The notes beneath the pieces are model-generated. The model had not been told where the DNA came from and did no database searches. It saw nothing but the letters and a program-made list of their open reading frames with translations. A program made the translations under genes and the position numbers. Of a DNA stretch of 17,000 bases, positions 12,725 to 17,000 are shown piece by piece; position 1 is the first letter of the stretch; every line of letters begins with the position of its first letter. The stretch is from Candidatus Iainarchaeum sp. (lineage in GTDB: Archaea; Iainarchaeota; Iainarchaeia; Iainarchaeales; DTGL01), in the NCBI GenBank assembly GCA_017608995.1, contig JAFCEU010000023.1, forward strand, positions 1-17,000. The letters run 5' to 3'.

Positions 12725-14287
12725 CTACCAGCAGCTCATTATGGTATATGTAAGAGTTGCTTCGCCGTTTGCTTCCACAGGTACTTCAAACTCGTAGGTA
12801 TAAGCATCCTTTTGCTTATAGCTATGGCTTGACCTAACTATTTCATTTTCGCCCCATGCCTTCTGTACAACTATTACAGTAATGCTCTCATCTTTATGAT
12901 TTCTTATATCTACCTCATAACTTTTTCTGACACATTTGTCACCTATGCGTTCTTCATCCGTAGTTTTCTTCTCCGCCACTATATCGAACGCATACCCCAG
13001 GAAAAGTCTCACTTCTTCATCCTTCGGTGTGTGCTCTATAGAATCCTCGCCCACAAACTGAAGCATGCCTCTAGAATCTTCCTTATAAACACGCACCGTT
13101 CCTTTAGGCAATGGCACGCCTAAACCATTTTCCTCAGCGTTTTTGAAAGAAACCATCACTTTTACCTTGTTGCTTTCATTCTTCTGCCAATAGTAGCTTG
13201 TGCCTGTATCAAAAACATACTCCTTCTTCAACGGTATGCTTTCAGCCTTCAGTAAACTTATCTGCTTCGTTTCGTTGTTCTTTATATCCGTCTTTCTCTC
13301 TAGCGTGTACATATGATACTCAAACAGCGCTTCCTCTTCAAATTGTTCCGGTGTAGGAGCAGCACCCACTGATTCATAGGGCAGTTTTCTATAATATTCC
13401 TCTTCAGGCTTTACTAAGTGCAGTTCACCAGCAATAAGCTTCAGGCTTGTGTTTGGGTAGCTCGTTCCAGATTTATTGTTTATAGTTACCCAGCCCGTTA
13501 ATTCTGCTCTGCTATCGCTAGCATTTACTCTAGCAACGTAGCTCGCTTCCCAAGAGATTCCAGATGTTAGGTAGCTTGTTTGCGTTCTATGTAAGCCCGC
13601 TTGCTCGGTATAGAGCTTCCACACAAGCGTAGGTTTTGTGAGCAACCCTTCAGGCAATTCTGGAAACTCAATTCGCTTAGCCTCTTTTATTGCAATTATT
13701 TTCCCCTCGCTTTCAAGCACAAGTCCAGAGCTATCATAGCTCAAAAGCCTTCCAATAAAAATATTATCATCAGGAGCTTGCACTGTTATTACTTTATCTA
13801 TATACTTCTGAAGTAATTTCTCCAAACTCACTAAATCATACTCATAGTTCTGTTCAACAACAAAAGCATTAGGATCTGTTAAATCAGTAAAAAGTACACT
13901 ATCCGCCTTAATCTGCTTTGCAATATCTTCATAGCGCACCAGATTTAGACCATTTTCAAGCTCAAGGTTGCGAAATTCCTTTACCAGAGCAAGGTCCTGA
14001 TTGTATATTGTGAGTTCTGTGCCTTCCTTATTGCTTGAACTTTCTCCGGCAAAGCTTGCGACTATTTCAGCAGGCTTCTTTGCGGTAACAACTGAAACAA
14101 CGCTAGCGATATTCACTTCGGGCTGTTTTATCAACGTATCTTCAAAATCACTTTCCACAGGTTTTTGTTCATGCTCCGTAGAAGGGAAATAATAAACAAA
14201 AACACCAGCGAACACTATTGCAAGGATAATCGCAAAAGCAACCAATTCATTTCTCCCAGGCATGCTAATATAAGCGTTAAATTTCAT
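12725..14287 (-). CDS. Membrane-anchored DUF4139-family protein
   Basis: This is a 520-residue protein with an uncleaved N-terminal anchor at about 14-34 (ELVAFAIILAIVFAGVFVYYF), followed by an acidic linker and a large extracellular part. ELTIYNQDLALVKEFRNLEL (about 90-110), TSYLTSGISWEASYVARV and GWVTINNKSGTSYPNTSLKL are the conserved blocks of DUF4139. The C-terminal half, with GVPLPKGTVRVYKEDSRGML and HTPKDEEVRLFLGYAFDI, completes the domain. Proteins of this family are beta-rich surface or periplasmic proteins without an established activity. GGTTTTTA lies before ATG 14287. The TTTTAAA element at 14323-14329 may serve both this gene and the divergent one at 14357. It ends one base after ABCE1. 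Confidence 0.82.
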   Translation of the reverse strand: MKFNAYISMPGRNELVAFAIILAIVFAGVFVYYFPSTEHEQKPVESDFEDTLIKQPEVNIASVVSVVTAKKPAEIVASFAGESSSNKEGTELTIYNQDLALVKEFRNLELENGLNLVRYEDIAKQIKADSVLFTDLTDPNAFVVEQNYEYDLVSLEKLLQKYIDKVITVQAPDDNIFIGRLLSYDSSGLVLESEGKIIAIKEAKRIEFPELPEGLLTKPTLVWKLYTEQAGLHRTQTSYLTSGISWEASYVARVNASDSRAELTGWVTINNKSGTSYPNTSLKLIAGELHLVKPEEEYYRKLPYESVGAAPTPEQFEEEALFEYHMYTLERKTDIKNNETKQISLLKAESIPLKKEYVFDTGTSYYWQKNESNKVKVMVSFKNAEENGLGVPLPKGTVRVYKEDSRGMLQFVGEDSIEHTPKDEEVRLFLGYAFDIVAEKKTTDEERIGDKCVRKSYEVDIRNHKDESITVIVVQKAWGENEIVRSSHSYKQKDAYTYEFEVPVEANGEATLTYTIMSCW

Positions 14288-14322
14288 TAAAAACCTTTTG
14301 TTTTTGTTAGGTTTTATCCGAA

Positions 14323-14329
14323 TTTTAAA
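14323..14329. promoter_or_regulatory. Shared TATA-like element between divergent genes
   Basis: TTTTAAA is centred about 31 nt before ATG 14357 on the plus strand and about 38 nt before ATG 14287 on the minus strand. It is the only good TATA candidate in the 69-nt gap. Confidence 0.45.
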
Positions 14330-14356
14330 CGAAACATCTTTTGTATTTTTCTCACA

Positions 14357-15199
14357 ATGATAAAAAATATGCTTGATTTTAAGGATAGAGAAAAAATTGA
14401 AGCATTAAAGGAAAAAGTGCCAAGCGCATATTCCTTAGAAGCACTTAAAAAAGCATTTCTAGATGTAATAGAAAGGAACACCGCCAACCTAGGTAAATGT
14501 GCAGTACTTTTCTCTGGCGGCATAGATTCCACAATAGTTGCGTATGCGGTAACTTCCAGAGTTAAAAACACGCTCCTTTATTGTTGCGGCCTGCCAAAAG
14601 CAAGCAGCTTTGCAAGAGCTGAGCAAGCAGCGAAGCGCTTAGGTTTAAAACTCAAAAAGATCGAGATAAATAAAGAGAAGCTTCCTGAGCTTGTGAAAAA
14701 AACAATCGAAGCAATAGGAACGCAAGATAAGCTTCAGGTTCAAATTGCGCTACCTGAATTCATCACAATGCAAGCTATAAAAGAAGATTCTTTTAAAGTT
14801 GTTTTTTGTGGTCAGGGCGCAGATGAGCTATTCGCAGGCTACAATGAGTTTCGCTTCGTTTTAAAGGAAAAAGGCTTTGCAGGCGTACAAGAACTCATTT
14901 GGAAAAAGCTCTTTGAGATGTATGAAAGAAATCTAAAGCGAGATTTAGCTATTGCAAATTATTTTGGTTTAGAGCTAAGAGCGCCTTTCCTTGATGAAGA
15001 ATTTATTTTGCAAGCGCTTGCATTTCCACCAGAAGAGAAAATACATTCAGAGAGCGATTTAATACGAAAGCATGCGTTGCGCAAACTGGCAGAGGCATTA
15101 GGTATTCCAAAAAAGCTCTGCTATGAAAAAAAGAAAGCAATACAATACGATACAGGCTTAGCGAAAGAAGTTGAAAGAATACTTAAAGGCAGAAATTAG
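14357..15199 (+). CDS. Asparagine-synthetase-type ATP pyrophosphatase without glutaminase domain
   Basis: This 280-residue protein corresponds only to the C-terminal synthetase domain of AsnB. The PP-loop SGGIDS is at 53-58, CGQGADELFAGYNEF at 151-165, and ELRAPFLDEEFILQAL follows as in the AsnB fold. The Cys-1 glutaminase half of AsnB is absent, so free ammonia or a partner would have to supply nitrogen, or another nucleophile is used. PP-loop enzymes adenylate a carboxylate or a carbonyl oxygen; the substrate is not evident from the sequence. Stand-alone domains of this kind occur in small archaeal genomes. ATG 14369 (codon 5) is an alternative start. It ends 9 nt from the convergent pilin operon. 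Confidence 0.85.
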   Translation: MIKNMLDFKDREKIEALKEKVPSAYSLEALKKAFLDVIERNTANLGKCAVLFSGGIDSTIVAYAVTSRVKNTLLYCCGLPKASSFARAEQAAKRLGLKLKKIEINKEKLPELVKKTIEAIGTQDKLQVQIALPEFITMQAIKEDSFKVVFCGQGADELFAGYNEFRFVLKEKGFAGVQELIWKKLFEMYERNLKRDLAIANYFGLELRAPFLDEEFILQALAFPPEEKIHSESDLIRKHALRKLAEALGIPKKLCYEKKKAIQYDTGLAKEVERILKGRN

Positions 15200-15208
15200 T
15201 GGTTCGAA

Positions 15209-15727
15209 TTAGCTAATATCCAAAGTATAGGATTGTAGATCCCTTACCTGCGGTGGCGATGCTGACTCAACCCTTTTCTCAAATACAGCCTCTTTCGCAT
15301 AGCTGACCTTAAACGATGTTTTGGTACTCTTTCTAAGCTCCTGCTCGCATTTCAAATCGATTGTGACTATTGCTTCATTGTTAGCTGCCCCGGTTTGATA
15401 GTTGAATGAATCTAGTGTGCATTGGAACCCAGATTCATTCGATATAGCAGTGAGCGCATTGTTTAGGTAGCTTTCAACTTGGTTGCCTGCCCCGTTAATG
15501 TCTGTGCCGCCGCTAGTTTGTGCATAATCTGCCAGAGCATCAGCAGTGGCTTTATCTAGTACGAAGCGCGCATTCTGCCAGATGCGTTTGGTTTCAAGCA
15601 TTAGGTTAGCGTAAATACTTGCTTTCCATTCATTTGTTGTGCTCAAGCTTGGGTAAATCACCAGCGCTAATGCTGCAAGCGCAATCACCGCAACAATTCC
15701 AACGTAAATTCCGCCTTTTTTATTCAT
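15209..15727 (-). CDS. Pilin-like protein 4 of operon (class III signal peptide-like)
   Basis: The chosen start ATG 15727 gives 172 residues beginning MNKKGGIYVG, then a hydrophobic helix (about 8-27, YVGIVAVIALAALALVIYP). A short basic N-terminus, Gly, then a single helix is the layout of type IV pilin-like and minor pilin proteins. The acidic Asp/Glu near +5 seen in its operon partners is not visible here, so it may be a simple membrane-anchored protein. The globular part contains two cysteines (FQCTLDS and LKCEQE). The ATG overlaps the preceding stop by one base (TGATG), and GGTGAGCTG precedes it. It is the last gene of the operon. The longer frame from 15754 would overlap the previous gene by 28 nt and is less likely. 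Confidence 0.6.
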   Translation of the reverse strand: MNKKGGIYVGIVAVIALAALALVIYPSLSTTNEWKASIYANLMLETKRIWQNARFVLDKATADALADYAQTSGGTDINGAGNQVESYLNNALTAISNESGFQCTLDSFNYQTGAANNEAIVTIDLKCEQELRKSTKTSFKVSYAKEAVFEKRVESASPPQVRDLQSYTLDIS

Positions 15728-16047
15728 CAGCTCACCATTGTAGAGGTAAAGCATTTTTGATACGTGCTTACAGATGTTGGCGTTGCATCGCTATTTGGTT
15801 CGAGCTTAAAGTACTTGCTGCAAACATAGAATTTCTCATTGTATATGGCACCAATATCATCATTGCTTAGCACATTCTTGTATAATGCTACAACAGTTTC
15901 ATCTCTAGCAATCTTTTCCATAGATTCATAGTAGCTCTTCTCACTTGTTTTTCCCCTTACAAAGGTTGCCCAAGCAACTGCTAAGGCAATTATAATTGTG
16001 ACTGCAGCAAGCGCATCGATTGTGAATACAAAGCCTTTCTGTTTCAT
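15727..16047 (-). CDS. Pilin-like protein 3 of operon
   Basis: This 106-residue protein from ATG 16047 begins MKQKGFVFTIDALAAVTIII. The KG-FVFTIDA beginning followed by a hydrophobic helix is characteristic of archaeal class III signal-peptide proteins, which are cut after the Gly and assembled by a pilus ATPase. Asp sits at +6 after the likely cleavage site. The rest (30-106) is a small soluble domain with two cysteines (YVCSKYF and YQKCFTS) that could form a disulfide. GGAGGAAAT lies before the ATG, inside the end of the previous gene, and is a good Shine-Dalgarno. The longer start at 16065 would add MCGGNK and spoil the signal peptide. No specific pilus system can be named. Confidence 0.68.
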   Translation of the reverse strand: MKQKGFVFTIDALAAVTIIIALAVAWATFVRGKTSEKSYYESMEKIARDETVVALYKNVLSNDDIGAIYNEKFYVCSKYFKLEPNSDATPTSVSTYQKCFTSTMVS

Positions 16048-16048
16048 T

Positions 16049-16543
16049 TTATTTCCTCCACACATAGATTGTTATAGTATCTCTCGAACAGCCACCAGTG
16101 CCCTTAAAGCATTGTTCGAGCTCAGCCTTGCTTATGCTTCCGCTGCGCAACATAACAACTCTTTTTTCAGAATATATTGTTCTATAATCGCTTGGCAAAG
16201 CATCACCCGCGCTGCCTGTAGACCATTCAACCCTAACTCCAAAAATATTATTCAGCAAAAGCTTCTGGTTCAAATTTGTTAGTTTTGAGGTGTCAATACA
16301 ATTTGTTATGTAGAAATTATTTCCGGTATCTGTTGTTACCTCGCACGTGGTTTCTTCGCTTGTGACCAACAGTTCTGCGGCAGCGCTTCCAACAGCTTTT
16401 GTTTCATATATTAGTTCATCCTGCTTCAAAGTATAGAAGTTTGCTTCGGCTACTCTAAATGCATAGCCCAAAGCAAGCATTAGCAACACTAACGAAAGCA
16501 CCGCATCCAAGCTTAATAGTTGCCCCTTTCTATTAATTCTCAT
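16049..16543 (-). CDS. Pilin-like protein 2 of operon
   Basis: This 164-residue protein from ATG 16543 begins MRINRKGQLLSLDAVLSLVL. The NRKG-QLLSLD beginning matches class III signal peptides, with cleavage likely after Gly-7 and an Asp at +6, then a hydrophobic helix to about residue 30. The ectodomain has four cysteines (TTCEVTT, TNCIDTS, EQCFKGTGGC). The start choice is helped by CGTGATATGG directly before ATG 16543; a GTG at 16552 would instead overlap the previous stop by 4 nt. It lies in the middle of a four-gene minus-strand operon of similar proteins. A role in a pilus or secretion pseudopilus is inference. Confidence 0.67.
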   Translation of the reverse strand: MRINRKGQLLSLDAVLSLVLLMLALGYAFRVAEANFYTLKQDELIYETKAVGSAAAELLVTSEETTCEVTTDTGNNFYITNCIDTSKLTNLNQKLLLNNIFGVRVEWSTGSAGDALPSDYRTIYSEKRVVMLRSGSISKAELEQCFKGTGGCSRDTITIYVWRK

Positions 16544-16548
16544 CCATA

Positions 16549-16902
16549 TCACGTATACCTAATTACCATTTCCTGCGTACACTTATTACCACTAATAGTT
16601 ATGTTGTTTGGCTTTACTATTGCGGCTCTTTCCGCAATCTCTTTTCCCTTATCGATTACTTTAATCTCAATCACATAGAAGCGTATTTCTGCTGTGCCGT
16701 CGCTAAGCGCAGAGCTGCTCGCTATAATTTCTGCAAGCTGATAGGCAATTCTTTTCTCCTGTGCTCTTATAAGAATCTCATTCTGATTTTTTACAAAGTT
16801 TTGCTTCACTGCAAGAAGTGCAACTATAAGTACAAGTATGTAAAGGAATGTGAAGATAAAATCGATTGTAAGCTGTCCTCTGTTCACTTTTCGCTTCAAC
16901 AT
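16549..16902 (-). CDS. Pilin-like protein 1 of operon
   Basis: This 117-residue protein begins MLKRKVNRGQLTIDFIFTFL. The basic stretch KRKVNRG followed by QLTIDF and a hydrophobic helix (about 12-32) is a class III signal peptide, with Asp at +5 where type IV pilins usually have Glu. The ectodomain is small, with one cysteine (GNKCTQE). The helix after the membrane segment, NQNEILIRAQEKRIAYQLAEII, is amphipathic and resembles the extended pilin N-terminal helix. The start is supported by a TATA element centred 31 nt upstream (16927-16940), giving a leaderless transcript. The longer frame from 16950 starts beyond that promoter. It leads the operon. Confidence 0.72.
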   Translation of the reverse strand: MLKRKVNRGQLTIDFIFTFLYILVLIVALLAVKQNFVKNQNEILIRAQEKRIAYQLAEIIASSSALSDGTAEIRFYVIEIKVIDKGKEIAERAAIVKPNNITISGNKCTQEMVIRYT

Positions 16903-16926
16903 GCTATACGATAAATGAAAAAAGAA

Positions 16927-16940
16927 GTATTTAAATTTAC
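16927..16940. promoter_or_regulatory. Symmetric bidirectional TATA element
   Basis: GTATTTAAATTTAC contains the palindrome ATTTAAAT (16929-16936). Its centre is about 31 nt from ATG 16902 on the minus strand and about 31 nt from ATG 16964 on the plus strand. One TBP site could therefore drive leaderless transcripts both ways. Confidence 0.6.
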
Positions 16941-16963
16941 CTTTATACAACTTCTTAATTTAC

Positions 16964-17000
16964 ATGATTGAACCTCTAAGAGTTGATCTATGGAAAATCT
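16964..17000 (+). CDS. Start of an unidentified gene (runs off window)
   Basis: ATG 16964 opens a frame MIEPLRVDLWKI that continues past the window end. The spacing to the shared TATA element at 16927-16940 supports a real, leaderless start. Twelve residues are too few to assign a family. Confidence 0.5.
   Translation, partial: MIEPLRVDLWKI

Noticed and set aside
15727..15754. Longer start for the last pilin-like gene at 15754
   Set aside because: It would overlap the previous gene by 28 nt and place MLYLYNGEL before the basic KK-G start of the signal segment; ATG 15727 has a proper motif before it.

Overview
This window looks like a chromosomal piece of a small-genome archaeon, probably a DPANN-type lineage. 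I infer this and did not test it phylogenetically. The archaeal signature genes are Rad50, a class I archaeal CCA-adding enzyme, Tyw3, Elp3, Pelota, ABCE1, the Zn-ribbon/aEF1-beta pair, class III signal-peptide pilins and an intron-bearing tRNA. Promoters are TATA-box type. The DNA is AT-rich and very tightly packed: convergent genes overlap by 4 to 8 nt or abut, and operons have 1 to 4 nt overlaps. No CRISPR array, transposon or rRNA is visible.

Layout. (1) 1-905: the start of rad50 (minus) diverges from a RelBE-type toxin-antitoxin pair; a perfect 19-bp tandem repeat lies between them. (2) 917-1252 (minus): a 51-residue zinc-ribbon gene, then a broken elongation factor 1-beta gene lacking about 32 central residues. 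(3) 1350-1520: tRNA-Arg(TCG) with a 97-nt intron that can fold in competing ways, abutting the convergent CCA-adding enzyme gene (1521-2915). (4) 2946-4520: a type IV pilus/archaellum-type ATPase. (5) 4513-6262 (minus): an overlapping operon of phosphoesterase, Tyw3 and ThpR. (6) 6319-9889 (plus): a secreted protein, Elp3, a winged-helix protein, a small CARF-like Rossmann protein and a membrane-anchored nuclease-fold protein. (7) 9886-12724: Pelota (minus) and ABCE1 (plus), the ribosome-splitting pair, divergent; the Pelota reading frame is broken near its N-terminus. (8) 12725-15199: a membrane-anchored DUF4139 protein and a glutaminase-less asparagine-synthetase-type protein. (9) 15209-16902 (minus): an operon of four pilin-like proteins, driven by a symmetric divergent promoter that also faces a gene leaving the window at 16964.

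The main theme is translation and RNA: tRNA maturation (CCA enzyme, tRNA-Arg), tRNA modification (Tyw3, Elp3), RNA end processing (ThpR) and ribosome rescue (Pelota, ABCE1). A second theme is the cell surface: ATPase, pilins, secreted protein and DUF4139 protein.

The most striking observation is that two universally conserved translation genes, aEF1-beta and Pelota, each appear to have lost about 100 nt internally with a frame change. They are either real lesions or assembly errors. Also worth attention are the bistable tRNA intron, the stand-alone CARF-like protein next to a winged-helix gene, the pilin operon with Asp in place of the usual Glu, and a recurrent short-leader ribosome-binding motif of the form GGTGGTT placed about 10 nt before starts.
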